Of a stretch of DNA of 64,000 nt, positions 16,471 to 25,200 are shown in pieces (within the stretch, counting starts at the first letter, position 1; each line of letters starts with the position of its first letter). The notes beneath the pieces are model-generated. The model ran no database searches. It was not told the origin of the DNA and saw only the letters and a list, made by a program, of their open reading frames with translations. The DNA lies in NCBI RefSeq assembly GCF_947494125.1, contig NZ_CANLTU010000004.1:62001-126000 (forward strand), in the 5' to 3' direction. Source of the stretch: an uncultured Tenacibaculum sp. Lineage in GTDB: Bacteria; Bacteroidota; Bacteroidia; Flavobacteriales; Flavobacteriaceae. The position numbers and the translations under genes were made by a program.

Positions 16471-18570
16471 ATGAAAAAAATTACAGTTATTTTACTTTGG
16501 ATTCTCTTTGGGAGTTTATGCATCTTTTTTAGTTCTTACCCTTTAAAATACATTTTAGCAGATGAACCTATTCTACTTTTAACTGCTAAAACTATTTCAT
16601 TATTAAATAGTAATTTTTATATAATATGCTTCTACCTTCATATTATTTTTGGAGGAATTGCCTTATTAATTGGATGGGTACAATTCATAGAAAAATTTCG
16701 AAAAAAATATTTAAATATACATAGGTGGATTGGTAAAATTTATATTGTTTCAATTCTTATTAGTGGAATTCCTGGGTTTTATATTGCATTTCATGCTTCT
16801 GCAGGGCTATCGCCTAAATTGGGTTTTTCAATTGGTTCTATTATTTGGATTACTCTAGCCATTTTAGGATATACTAGCATTCGAAAAGGAAATGTAATTG
16901 CTCATAAAAAATATATGATTTATAATTATGCTGGTACATTTGGTGCAGTTACATTACGTCTTTGGTTACCTTTGTTAATAAATATCTTTGGAGAATTTGC
17001 TTTAGCATACCAAGTAGTGGCTTGGTTAAGTTGGGTTCCTAATTTGTTTGTTGTTTATTTATTTTTAGAAAAAAGAGAAGTGATTATACATTTTTACAAA
17101 AAATACAAAGTTCATTATATCTTAAAAGGAACTGTAGCAATAACCACACTAATGGTTATTCTTTCATATACAAGTTTACATACTTGGTTTTATAAAAGTG
17201 CTGACTTTGAAGGAATTCCTATTGAAAAAACACATATAGATAATAACTCATACTTTACTGAAAAAAAGTTAAAGGAAATTGACAGTTATTTAAAAGAAGA
17301 ATCAGAAACCACAAGTATGATGGTTTTAGAAAATGGTAAAATTATTTATGAATACGGAGATGTATCTGAAATTAGTAATTTAAAGGATGCTAAAATTAGT
17401 ATTCTAAGTATTTTGTTTGGTAAATATGTTGAAAATGGAACAATTAATCTTCAAGAGACTATTGGCAGTAATAATATAAATGATTATTTAGGGCTATTAC
17501 CCATAGAAAAACAGGCAACAATAAATAATTTACTTACGTCAACTTCTGGAGTTTTATACGCTAAAAATAACAGTACAGAATATACTCTTTCTAGAAGAAA
17601 AGAAAGAGGAAGTGTGAAACCTGGTGAATATTTTTCTTTTAATAATTGGGACTATAATGTTGCTAGCTATATTCTTGAAAATAAATCTGGAAATAATTTT
17701 CATAAAGAAGTAGAAAAGCAATTGGCTATCCCATTAGGTTTTCAAGATTGGAATATTGATAATCAATCTGAAGAATATACTAAAAACTCAAAGTATAACA
17801 CCTACCAAACCCATATTTCAACAAGAGATATGGCTAAAATAGGGCAACTTATGTTGCAAGAAGGAAATTGGAAAGGGAAACAAATTATTTCTAAAAACTG
17901 GATTAAAAAAACAACGTCTCCGGTAATTAATATCGACACTGTAAGAGTTAGAATAGGAGGAGATATTTCTAGTCCTTTACAAGAAACTTATGGTTATTTA
18001 TGGTGGGGATTTGATCGTTTTTATGACAATCCAGATTTTAATGGTGCTTATACTGCCTTGGACAATTCTGGCCAATTTATTACTGTAATCCCAAAAAGAA
18101 ATGTTGTAGTAGTTCATAAAACTAAATTAGACTATCTAACAAAAATTAAGCTTTCTGATAGAACTAAAACTCCCTCTTGGCGTTATTGGTGGATTTTAAG
18201 AAAACTAATGTTGAATAGAAAAAAAATAGCTGAACTATCTCCAGAAAAATCTACAGATGAAATAATTGAATTTATTAAAAAAGAATACAATACAGATTCA
18301 GAATATGCTATTTCTGAACGTTTAATAAATGAATATGGGCAGTCATTAGCAGACCTAGAAAAATATGAAGAGGCTATCAAATTTTTTGAGTTAAACTTAA
18401 AGCTCTACCCTAATCACGGATATTATACACATCGCATTTATAATTACTATGGAAACAGTCTAGTTAAATTAGGTAGAAAGGAAGAAGCTCTAAAAGCTTT
18501 TGAAAAATCTTTAAAATTTAATTCAGATAATCCTACAGCTAAAAAAATGATTTCAGAATTAAATAATTAA
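16471..18570 (+). CDS. DUF2306 membrane domain / beta-lactamase-like / TPR fusion
   Basis: A 699-residue three-part protein. Residues 1-240 hold about seven membrane helices of the DUF2306 type (HRWIGKIYIVSILISGIPGF, with His in GGIALLIGWVQF context). Residues about 265-590 have the class C beta-lactamase/serine-hydrolase fold, and 620-695 hold two tetratricopeptide repeats (YGQSLADLEKYEEAIKFFE and YGNSLVKLGRKEEALKAFE). In the hydrolase the SxxK position before SILSILFGKYVENG reads DAKI, and the YxN motif reads FNN, so the catalytic residues seem lost. An SNLK lies four residues upstream but at the wrong spacing. It may sense or bind a ligand rather than cleave it. The LytTR repeats just upstream suggest control by the preceding regulator. 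Confidence 0.8.
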   Translation: MKKITVILLWILFGSLCIFFSSYPLKYILADEPILLLTAKTISLLNSNFYIICFYLHIIFGGIALLIGWVQFIEKFRKKYLNIHRWIGKIYIVSILISGIPGFYIAFHASAGLSPKLGFSIGSIIWITLAILGYTSIRKGNVIAHKKYMIYNYAGTFGAVTLRLWLPLLINIFGEFALAYQVVAWLSWVPNLFVVYLFLEKREVIIHFYKKYKVHYILKGTVAITTLMVILSYTSLHTWFYKSADFEGIPIEKTHIDNNSYFTEKKLKEIDSYLKEESETTSMMVLENGKIIYEYGDVSEISNLKDAKISILSILFGKYVENGTINLQETIGSNNINDYLGLLPIEKQATINNLLTSTSGVLYAKNNSTEYTLSRRKERGSVKPGEYFSFNNWDYNVASYILENKSGNNFHKEVEKQLAIPLGFQDWNIDNQSEEYTKNSKYNTYQTHISTRDMAKIGQLMLQEGNWKGKQIISKNWIKKTTSPVINIDTVRVRIGGDISSPLQETYGYLWWGFDRFYDNPDFNGAYTALDNSGQFITVIPKRNVVVVHKTKLDYLTKIKLSDRTKTPSWRYWWILRKLMLNRKKIAELSPEKSTDEIIEFIKKEYNTDSEYAISERLINEYGQSLADLEKYEEAIKFFELNLKLYPNHGYYTHRIYNYYGNSLVKLGRKEEALKAFEKSLKFNSDNPTAKKMISELNN

Positions 18571-18588
18571 AAATAATTCATAGGTACA

Positions 18589-18625
18589 AAAAAAAGCTTA
18601 CCAATTAAATTGGTAAGCTTTTTTT
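18589..18625. terminator. Bidirectional terminator between the fusion gene and trxB
   Basis: A long perfect inverted repeat (AAAAAAGCTTACCAAT and ATTGGTAAGCTTTTTT, three-base loop) with A-run and T-run flanks ends the plus-strand fusion gene and the minus-strand trxB transcript. Confidence 0.9.
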
Positions 18626-18647
18626 ATATCTAAAATAACTTAGTTAC

Positions 18648-19586
18648 TTATTCTAAAGCTCCTAAATAACGTTCAGCGTCTAAAGCTGCCATACAACCAG
18701 TACCAGCAGCTGTTACAGCTTGTCTATATTCTTTATCTTGCACATCACCTGCTGCAAAAACCCCTGGTAAATTTGTTTTAGTAGATTTACCTTTTGTTAT
18801 TAAATAACCTGTATCATCCATATCTAAAACATTTTTAAATAAATCTGTATTAGGTTTATGACCAATTGCAATAAACACTCCTGTTACTGGAATATCAGTT
18901 TTTTCTCCTGACTGATTGTTTACAGCACGTACACCTTCAACTACATTATCTCCTAATACCTCATCAATTTCTGTGTTATACATCACAGTAATATTTTCTG
19001 TTTTATTAACACGGTGTTGCATTGCTTTTGAAGCACGCATAAAATCTTTACGTACTAATATTGTAACTTTATTACAAATATTAGCCAAATATGTAGCTTC
19101 TTCAGCTGCAGTATCTCCTGCTCCAACTACAACTACGTCTTGTCCTTTATAAAAGAAACCATCACAAGTAGCACAAGCAGAAACCCCACCTCCTATTAAA
19201 CGTTGTTCACTCTCAAGTCCTAAATACTTTGCTGTAGCTCCTGTTGAAATAATAACAGATTCGGCTTCTAACTCAGTACTTTCATCTACAGTTATTTTAT
19301 GAACACCTCCTTTTTCTTTAGAAAATTCAACTTTAGTTGCTAAACCAAAACGTACATCCGTACCAAAACGCTCTGCCTGACTTTTTAAATCATTCATCAT
19401 TGCAGTACCATCAGTTCCATTTGGGTACCCAGGAAAATTATCAACTTCAGTAGTAGTAGTTAACTGTCCTCCCATTTGCATTCCTGTATACATAACTGGT
19501 TTCATATCAGCTCTAGCTGCATATATAGCAGCAGTATATCCTGCTGGTCCAGATCCAATGATTAAACATTTTATTTTTTCTGCCAT
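18648..19586 (-). CDS. trxB: Thioredoxin-disulfide reductase
   Basis: A 312-residue low-molecular-weight thioredoxin reductase that passes electrons from NADPH through FAD to thioredoxin. GSGPAGYTAA (11-20) is the FAD loop, SACATCDG (137-143) holds the redox pair Cys138/Cys141, GAGDTAAEEA (about 155) is the NADPH loop, and FAAGDVQDKEYRQAVTAAG near the C-terminus completes FAD binding. Length is standard. It is a housekeeping gene that marks the chromosomal side of the integrated element. Confidence 0.97.
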   Translation of the reverse strand: MAEKIKCLIIGSGPAGYTAAIYAARADMKPVMYTGMQMGGQLTTTTEVDNFPGYPNGTDGTAMMNDLKSQAERFGTDVRFGLATKVEFSKEKGGVHKITVDESTELEAESVIISTGATAKYLGLESEQRLIGGGVSACATCDGFFYKGQDVVVVGAGDTAAEEATYLANICNKVTILVRKDFMRASKAMQHRVNKTENITVMYNTEIDEVLGDNVVEGVRAVNNQSGEKTDIPVTGVFIAIGHKPNTDLFKNVLDMDDTGYLITKGKSTKTNLPGVFAAGDVQDKEYRQAVTAAGTGCMAALDAERYLGALE

Positions 19587-19608
19587 CTTCTAAAAAATTT
19601 TATGATTA

Positions 19609-19616
19609 CAAATGTA
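19609..19616 (-). promoter_or_regulatory. -7 box of trxB
   Basis: Minus-strand TACATTTG matches TAnnTTTG, 23 bases upstream of the trxB start codon. Confidence 0.55.
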
Positions 19617-19713
19617 ATTTTTTTTTAATTCTATTAAGTTTTTTTGAAATATATTTTCGCTATTAGACGATAGATTACACCTATCTTACAAAAGTTTATA
19701 TTTTTTTGTTTTT

Positions 19714-19747
19714 TTTGTTTGCAAACAAAGTATTTTTTATACATTTG
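19714..19747 (+). promoter_or_regulatory. tRNA-Pro promoter overlapped by a 16-bp palindrome
   Basis: TTTG at 19718-19721 and TACATTTG at 19740-19747 fit the -33 and -7 elements with an 18-base spacer, 16 bases before the tRNA. The -33 element sits within the perfect palindrome TTTGTTTGCAAACAAA (19714-19729). The palindrome may be incidental or a protein site. Confidence 0.6.
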
Positions 19748-19763
19748 CAACCCGATAATCAAT

Positions 19764-19838
19764 CGGGGTGTAGCGTAGCCCGGTCATCGCGCCTCGTTTG
19801 GGACGAGGAGGTCGCAGGTTCGAATCCTGCCACCCCGA
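19764..19838 (+). tRNA. tRNA-Pro (anticodon TGG)
   Basis: The cloverleaf is complete: acceptor CGGGGTG pairs with CACCCCG, anticodon loop TTTGGGA sits on a five-base stem, and the T arm GCAGGTTCGAATCCTGC is canonical. The anticodon TGG reads proline codons. The discriminator is A, and CCA is not encoded. The adjacent integrase gene suggests the 3' end of this tRNA is the attachment site of the element to the right. Confidence 0.96.
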
Positions 19839-19875
19839 CTTTTAAAGGTTTACTATAAACCAATAAATATTTAAT

Positions 19876-19917
19876 CAAATGGAAATCAGTAAATTACATT
19901 TTTACTATTTCCATTTG
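19876..19917. repeat. Long hairpin between tRNA-Pro and the integrase
   Basis: CAAATGGAAAT (19876-19886) and ATTTCCATTTG (19907-19917) form an 11-bp stem that continues with AGTAAA (19888-19893) and TTTACT (19901-19906) after one bulged C, leaving a seven-base loop. It could end the tRNA transcript or be a recombinase or accessory-protein site at the element end. Confidence 0.6.
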
Positions 19918-19941
19918 TTTCGTTTTGAGAGTATATATTAA

Positions 19942-19962
19942 GGTGTCCTAATCGGTGTCCTA
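19942..19962 (+). repeat. Paired 9-base direct repeats, possible integrase arm sites
   Basis: GGTGTCCTA occurs at 19942-19950 and 19954-19962, 12 bases apart, about 110 bases before the integrase gene and 100 bases after the tRNA. Short spaced direct repeats at this place are typical of arm-type binding sites of tyrosine recombinases. The remainder of 19839-20068 holds no gene. Confidence 0.5.
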
Positions 19963-20068
19963 TTCTAATCCTGATAAAATTCGTATCTTGTATTCTCAAT
20001 CGTGCATTTGACTTTCACAAGCTGATTTGGCTTTCGTTTAAAGTATTGTTTCACTAAAAACGAAAGTA

Positions 20069-21355
20069 ATGAGAACTTCAAAGACATTTAGTATTCACTT
20101 CTGGCTGAAAAAATCAGCTGAAAAAAGTAATGGAAAAATTCCAATTTATGCACGAATCACTGTTGATGGTATTCGGGCAGATGTAAGTACAAAGAGATGT
20201 ACGCTACCACACTATTGGATATCTAAGGCAAACAGAATTAATCCGCGTATTTCTGGCGCGAAAGTTATTAACCAATATTTAGATGATGTATATACCAAAC
20301 TTATAGATTGTCATAAGCAATTACACATAGAAAATAAGCTAATTACAGCACAAGCCATTAAACTACGCTACTTAGGGACAGATAAGGAAGTAACTACTTT
20401 AAAAGAGTTGTTGGATTATCATTTTAAAAACGAACTACCAAAGTTAGAACCAGGTACAGCTAAAAATTATGGCGCAACTGAAAAATATTTACTGAAGTTT
20501 TTGACTAAAAAATTGCGAATTTCAGATGTTAAATTGGCTACAATCGATTATTCATTTATAACAAGTTTTGAAAATTATCTGCGTGCTTGCAAACCATTAA
20601 GAGCTTCCCAACCTTTAACAAACAATGGAATTATGAAACATCAAGAGCGTTTTCAAAAGATATTGAATATAGCCATGAAGTTTAGCTGGATTCAACATAA
20701 CCCTTTTGTATTGTATCAATTAAAGTTTGATGAATATGATAGTCATTTTCTAGAGGCAAACGAGCTTGAAATTTTTAAAAATTTGACTTTTGAAGATTCT
20801 GGACTACAATTAGTCTGCGATATTTTCGTGTTTGCATGCTATACAGGGTTAAGCTACATTGAAGTTAAATTATTGAAAAAGGATGGTATCGTTACAGGAA
20901 TTGACGGTGAACAATGGATTAATGTTACTAGAAAAAAGACAAAAACTCCAGTGAAAGTTCCATTACTTGATGATGCCAAACGTATTCTAGATAAATATAC
21001 TGAATATCCTAATGTTAATAATAATTATTCGTTGTTACCAGTATATACTAATCAAGTAGTTAATAGATACTTAAAAACCATTACAGAAATAGCAAAAATA
21101 CACAAACATATAACTTTTCATGTTGCTCGTCACACTTTTGCCACAACTGTTACCCTATTAAATAATGTTCCGTTAGAGACTGTTTCAAAACTTTTAGGGC
21201 ACACAAAATTATCAACAACACAGCGCTATGCTAGAGTTGTTGAAAAGAAAATCAGTAACGATTTCGGTAAATTAAAGGATATCTTAAAGGCTAATATGAA
21301 ACAGAATTGTTCTTATAAAACTACGCCGTATAATCATTTACAGATTGTTAAATAG
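20069..21355 (+). CDS. Tyrosine recombinase (element integrase)
   Basis: A 428-residue site-specific recombinase of the Bacteroidota type. Residues 1-100 are the arm-binding domain, 105-215 the SAM-like core-binding domain and 230-400 the catalytic domain. HVARHTF gives His351 and Arg354, LLGHTKLSTTQRYARV gives His378 and the Tyr387 nucleophile. The first catalytic Arg is absent: the motif reads YTGLSYIEV with Ser262 at that place, as is known for IntDOT of CTnDOT. It lies next to tRNA-Pro and convergent with the tra genes, so it is taken as the integrase of this element. Confidence 0.93.
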   Translation: MRTSKTFSIHFWLKKSAEKSNGKIPIYARITVDGIRADVSTKRCTLPHYWISKANRINPRISGAKVINQYLDDVYTKLIDCHKQLHIENKLITAQAIKLRYLGTDKEVTTLKELLDYHFKNELPKLEPGTAKNYGATEKYLLKFLTKKLRISDVKLATIDYSFITSFENYLRACKPLRASQPLTNNGIMKHQERFQKILNIAMKFSWIQHNPFVLYQLKFDEYDSHFLEANELEIFKNLTFEDSGLQLVCDIFVFACYTGLSYIEVKLLKKDGIVTGIDGEQWINVTRKKTKTPVKVPLLDDAKRILDKYTEYPNVNNNYSLLPVYTNQVVNRYLKTITEIAKIHKHITFHVARHTFATTVTLLNNVPLETVSKLLGHTKLSTTQRYARVVEKKISNDFGKLKDILKANMKQNCSYKTTPYNHLQIVK

Positions 21356-21396
21356 TAGAGTCTTAATATAAGCCTCTCAAAATTGAGAGGCTTATA

Positions 21397-22188
21397 TTAT
21401 TTTAACTCTAATTTTCTATCTCCTTTAAGTTCTTTCAATTCAATTCCTAATCTCTCATTATTTCCTAATACAAATTTGGGCAGTACATATACAAATCGCT
21501 TTGATTGCTTATTCTTAATCATTAAAGGCATTTTGTGCTTGTAAATTTCAATTAACTGTAGTTTTTGATAGGATGCTTTTCGCTTCTTATTTCCATTAGT
21601 TCTGTAAATATTTAAGTAGTCAATTTCAAAATCAATTCCTGAAGTATTTTGAACTTCGATAACCAAATACACTTCTGAAGTATTATATACCATCTTTTGC
21701 AAACGTAATTTTATTCCTTTTTTACGTTTTGTAGCAATACGTTCAGGTGTTGAATTCAATACATACTCGCTAAATTTTTGAAAGTATGTGATTCGGCTTT
21801 TATAGGCATCAACTGTTTTAATTACTGGTTTTTGTTTTATTTTTTTAGACATTTCATTTCCGATACTTTCATTTTCTGGAATAAAATAATTCAACCTTGG
21901 TAACTTATCAGCATACTTCAAAATATAGGAATACACTTGCCCATCATTAGTAACCGTTAATAGGTTACTTTCTGTTCCAGGTTGCGCTTGCAATAAACCA
22001 AAATATTGTTCTTTTTCTCTATTATAAGTAAATACAAAATGGTCAGCTCCAGTTATTCCTTGACGAATTGGATTAGGGAAAAACAAAGCAACATTCTTTT
22101 GCTCGTTTGCATAAATAGTATCTAATTTTTGTTGTGCTTTCACTGAAAAGCAAACTATTATTAATAGAAATGATATTATAAATTTCAT
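21397..22188 (-). CDS. traN: Conjugative transposon protein TraN (DUF4138)
   Basis: A 263-residue periplasmic or outer-membrane protein of the CTnDOT-type mating apparatus. Residues 1-18 are a signal peptide ending KAQ. The beta-rich body fits TraN, a VirB9-like component, including FVFTYNREKEQYFGLLQAQP and the closing KRFVYVLPKFVLGNNERLGI. It overlaps traM by four bases (ATGA). Family assignment comes mainly from gene order and length. It is the last tra gene; traO, traP and traQ do not follow. Confidence 0.78.
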   Translation of the reverse strand: MKFIISFLLIIVCFSVKAQQKLDTIYANEQKNVALFFPNPIRQGITGADHFVFTYNREKEQYFGLLQAQPGTESNLLTVTNDGQVYSYILKYADKLPRLNYFIPENESIGNEMSKKIKQKPVIKTVDAYKSRITYFQKFSEYVLNSTPERIATKRKKGIKLRLQKMVYNTSEVYLVIEVQNTSGIDFEIDYLNIYRTNGNKKRKASYQKLQLIEIYKHKMPLMIKNKQSKRFVYVLPKFVLGNNERLGIELKELKGDRKLELK

Positions 22189-23117
22189 TGTTTTAGTTTT
22201 AGAATTAATCTGTAGTTATCAGCAATCGTCACTTTCACATTCCGATTACTACGTTGAAATATTTTTTTTAGCCCACTTACTTGTGGTACACCAGGAACAT
22301 TAATATCATTTACCATATCTCCAACAATCTGTTTTCTGGCTTCAGCGCGAAAACTATTTTCAATGTAAACACCCTCACTACCATCTTGATAATCGAATGC
22401 CTTTAGCTTTACTGGTTGATGATTTATATGCTCTATCGTTATCATAGTTCTGTTGGGTTTAAAACTGACAAAGCCATAAATAGGTGCATTCTTCTGAAGT
22501 AAAATTCCATTAATGGTGGCTTCTTTTGTCAATCGCATTTGTAAACGAAAATCATTTTTTACAGTTTGTGTTCCATCAACACGAACGTAAATTGAAGCAT
22601 CTGTATTTTGAGAATCATAAATGTCATTTTTTACAGGATTGGAAGCAAAAAAGAGTTGGTGTTCTAATGCCAATTCTTTAGTCGTTATAATAGATTCTAC
22701 TTCTTTAATTGGAAGAGAGTCCTTTTGAGTTTCAACTTCTGATTTTACAAAGTTTTTTCTTGGCTTTCGATACGATGCATCTGTATAATTAATGCGCCCT
22801 TGTTTGTAGATACTATCTATCATTTTCATTTTTTTCTTATCTAATAAATCAGCATCATAAATCCCTGTGGAATCTAATAACGCTTCATCATAAATACTTG
22901 GTGCATTGGTTTGTCTGACTTCTTTTAAATCATCTAGAGCTTCTAATTTAGATTCGTATTCCTTTTGTTCATCCTTAAGTTTTGGAACAGGAACTTGATT
23001 GTTTTCTATGGTTGGATCTTCATCCTCTCCTAACATTAATACCGAGTAAGAACCTATAAAAAGTACCACGCATAAAATGACAGCGCCAAAAACGAGTTTA
23101 TTCTTTTCTATCTTCAT
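22185..23117 (-). CDS. traM: Conjugative transposon protein TraM
   Basis: A 310-residue VirB10-like protein. One membrane helix at about residues 8-28 is followed by an acidic, coiled linker (30-150) and a C-terminal beta domain that contains DFRLQMRLTKEATINGILL and PIYGFVSFKPNRTMITIEHI. This matches TraM of CTnDOT-type elements, which links inner and outer membrane parts of the mating channel. It overlaps traK by 20 bases and traN by four, so translation is coupled. Confidence 0.82.
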   Translation of the reverse strand: MKIEKNKLVFGAVILCVVLFIGSYSVLMLGEDEDPTIENNQVPVPKLKDEQKEYESKLEALDDLKEVRQTNAPSIYDEALLDSTGIYDADLLDKKKMKMIDSIYKQGRINYTDASYRKPRKNFVKSEVETQKDSLPIKEVESIITTKELALEHQLFFASNPVKNDIYDSQNTDASIYVRVDGTQTVKNDFRLQMRLTKEATINGILLQKNAPIYGFVSFKPNRTMITIEHINHQPVKLKAFDYQDGSEGVYIENSFRAEARKQIVGDMVNDINVPGVPQVSGLKKIFQRSNRNVKVTIADNYRLILKLKQ

Positions 23118-23724
23118 AATCTTCTAATTTTCGTAACGTGTTTTCAAAAAAGTTGGTAATTAATAATCCGTGGGTATTTTTGGGAAAATTTCTATCAACA
23201 TGGATAAGGTTTCCTGTTGTTGTTAATTCATATGTGTCGACTATTGAACCACGATTGATTTCAAAAATGGTCTTGGTTTCAAAGCGATATGGCTTAGACT
23301 GAATATTAATTTTAGAATTGATACTTAACACGCGTTGCACTAAAGAATATTGCAATAATCGATTGTAAACGCCATCTGCTTTTTTCTGTCTGTATAAGGC
23401 ATCCACAGAACTATTTCCTAGCCAAAGTGCTTTTTCTAAATGCTTTTCATAATTACTGGCATCAATATGATAGAAATAGGTATGAAACAATTCTAAATGT
23501 GCCAATGCTTCTACACCTAAATTTTCTTGTTGTGACACCAGTTTTAAAGGAATTACACTTCCATCTGTATTGACAACAAAAGCATTGTTAACGGTCTCTT
23601 TATGAAGTTTTACAACCAGTACCACAGAAACAATACAGGTAACTGCTACTGCTATAACTACAGCCAAAACTATGAAGCGATTTAACTTCAATATGTTGTA
23701 TATATTTTTATAAGGTGTTTTCAT
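23098..23724 (-). CDS. traK: Conjugative transposon protein TraK
   Basis: A 208-residue VirB8-like protein: one helix at about residues 15-38 and a periplasmic domain. MKTPYKNIYNILKLNRFIV is the usual start of TraK. A longer reading frame begins upstream inside traJ, but the ATG at 23722-23724 gives the normal family length and leaves a 13-base gap after traJ. It scaffolds the type IV secretion channel. Confidence 0.85.
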   Translation of the reverse strand: MKTPYKNIYNILKLNRFIVLAVVIAVAVTCIVSVVLVVKLHKETVNNAFVVNTDGSVIPLKLVSQQENLGVEALAHLELFHTYFYHIDASNYEKHLEKALWLGNSSVDALYRQKKADGVYNRLLQYSLVQRVLSINSKINIQSKPYRFETKTIFEINRGSIVDTYELTTTGNLIHVDRNFPKNTHGLLITNFFENTLRKLEDYEDRKE

Positions 23725-23737
23725 TTTTATATAATTA

Positions 23738-24577
23738 TTACGCGCTAAAAAGCCTAAAAACAAAAGAAGTAGCACGACGATAGAGTTTGAATTTGAGGAG
23801 TACAATAAATCCTATAGAGCCAAATTCCAATAAGGGTGCAAAAAAGTTACTTCCCCAATCTGTTCCGAATAAGTCTCCCCAAAAGTTGGTGTTGATTTCC
23901 GTATAGAGATTATTTACAAAAACATTTACCAAGAAAAAAGCAGGTACTAGCATATAGACTCCAGCATAGAGTTTAAAGAAATTGTATGCCAATGTTCTAA
24001 ACTTTTCAAATACTGCCAGACTAATTACTAAAGGAAAAAAGGCTTGCATTATCCCCAATAAAAAGTAGCGTTCTGCTAGGAATAATGGATAGATAAACAA
24101 GTCCAATAACCATAAGAACATTGCGGCGATAAATGATAATATTTTCAATCCATACAATGGTGTTACCAATGCTTCGTATAGCAATGCAAATGCTTTTTTG
24201 GCGGCTTCCAAGGCACCCACATCCTGCTCCAAATCAATATCTTGCATCTGTAGCGGAAGGAGTGCTGGAGCCGTATCACGGTACTGGGATTCGATAGCGA
24301 CCAATATGCTATCGAAAACACCCAACACCTGTGTAGAGAAAATTACTATGATAATGACTGCGAAATTCTTTGCCAATTCTGAAGGAGTCAACCCCCAAGT
24401 ATAACCCTCATTATTAGCAACACCTTCATTGTATTTTTTTAGGATGTTAATCAGGAAGAATAAAATAGCCAGTGTTTTCATTCCAGTAATGGTATACTGT
24501 GAAAAATCACTGTTTTTGATGGTGGTAAAAACCGCATCAATATATTCTAACCCTATTCCTAAAAAAATACCACTCAT
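23738..24577 (-). CDS. traJ: Conjugative transposon protein TraJ
   Basis: A 279-residue multi-pass membrane protein (VirB6-like) with about six helices. YNEGVANNEGYTWGLTPSEL and the phrase LFLAERYFLLGIMQAFFPLV are typical of the Bacteroidota TraJ family. It is shorter than common TraJ proteins (about 320-340 residues). The start codon overlaps the traI stop by one base. Confidence 0.85.
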   Translation of the reverse strand: MSGIFLGIGLEYIDAVFTTIKNSDFSQYTITGMKTLAILFFLINILKKYNEGVANNEGYTWGLTPSELAKNFAVIIIVIFSTQVLGVFDSILVAIESQYRDTAPALLPLQMQDIDLEQDVGALEAAKKAFALLYEALVTPLYGLKILSFIAAMFLWLLDLFIYPLFLAERYFLLGIMQAFFPLVISLAVFEKFRTLAYNFFKLYAGVYMLVPAFFLVNVFVNNLYTEINTNFWGDLFGTDWGSNFFAPLLEFGSIGFIVLLKFKLYRRATSFVFRLFSA

Positions 24578-25155
24578 TAGTAATTGGTTTCTCTATTATT
24601 GATTTTATCTTGCATATCTCTAAAGGCAATAATTTCTTTGTATCGTCTAGTTTTAGACTGAATTTCGGCTACCATTTCTTTAGATTTTAATTCGTGTTCT
24701 TTAAGAACTTCGGCACGTTCGGCATCACTCATTTTTAGATTTCCACTTGATAGAATTTGATTGATATAATTAACACTTGACATTGAACTTTCAATGATTT
24801 CCGTAAAGGAATCGGTAATCCGATTTATCTCATCGGGTTTAATATGTGGTGAGTTCAATATTTCTTGCAAATCACCCTGCACCATATTGAATAATTGCTG
24901 ATTGTTTTGAATCACTTCTTGCACAGCACTCAATTGCTGAATGACATTGCTGACTTGTTCAATGCGCTCTTTTTGCTTCTTTAAAAAGTCAACTGTTTTT
25001 AATAGTTGTGACGTTTGTTTAGCGGATTCTAATAATGATTTACCTAAACTGATAAAGTTGGTATTATCATAAACTGGCCATCCCTGACTCGTAGCACGAG
25101 CAGGCAATAATAAAAGTGCCAATGTGAATGCGATAATTAATGTTTTAATTTTCAT
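24577..25155 (-). CDS. traI: Conjugative transposon protein TraI (DUF4141)
   Basis: A 192-residue secreted coiled-coil protein, VirB5-like. Residues 1-21 are a signal peptide. GWPVYDNTNFISLGKSLLES is the conserved beginning of DUF4141 proteins, and residues 45-190 are almost wholly helical. It sits between traG and traJ as in CTnDOT. Confidence 0.85.
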   Translation of the reverse strand: MKIKTLIIAFTLALLLLPARATSQGWPVYDNTNFISLGKSLLESAKQTSQLLKTVDFLKKQKERIEQVSNVIQQLSAVQEVIQNNQQLFNMVQGDLQEILNSPHIKPDEINRITDSFTEIIESSMSSVNYINQILSSGNLKMSDAERAEVLKEHELKSKEMVAEIQSKTRRYKEIIAFRDMQDKINNRETNY

Positions 25156-25200
25156 AATTTTTGTTTTTATAGATTACTAATTGTTTGTGTTAAAGGCTGT

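Noticed and set aside
19751..19767. CCCGAT/ATCGGG hairpin overlapping the tRNA-Pro 5' end as a regulatory site
   Set aside because: The stem uses tRNA acceptor bases and is most likely incidental.
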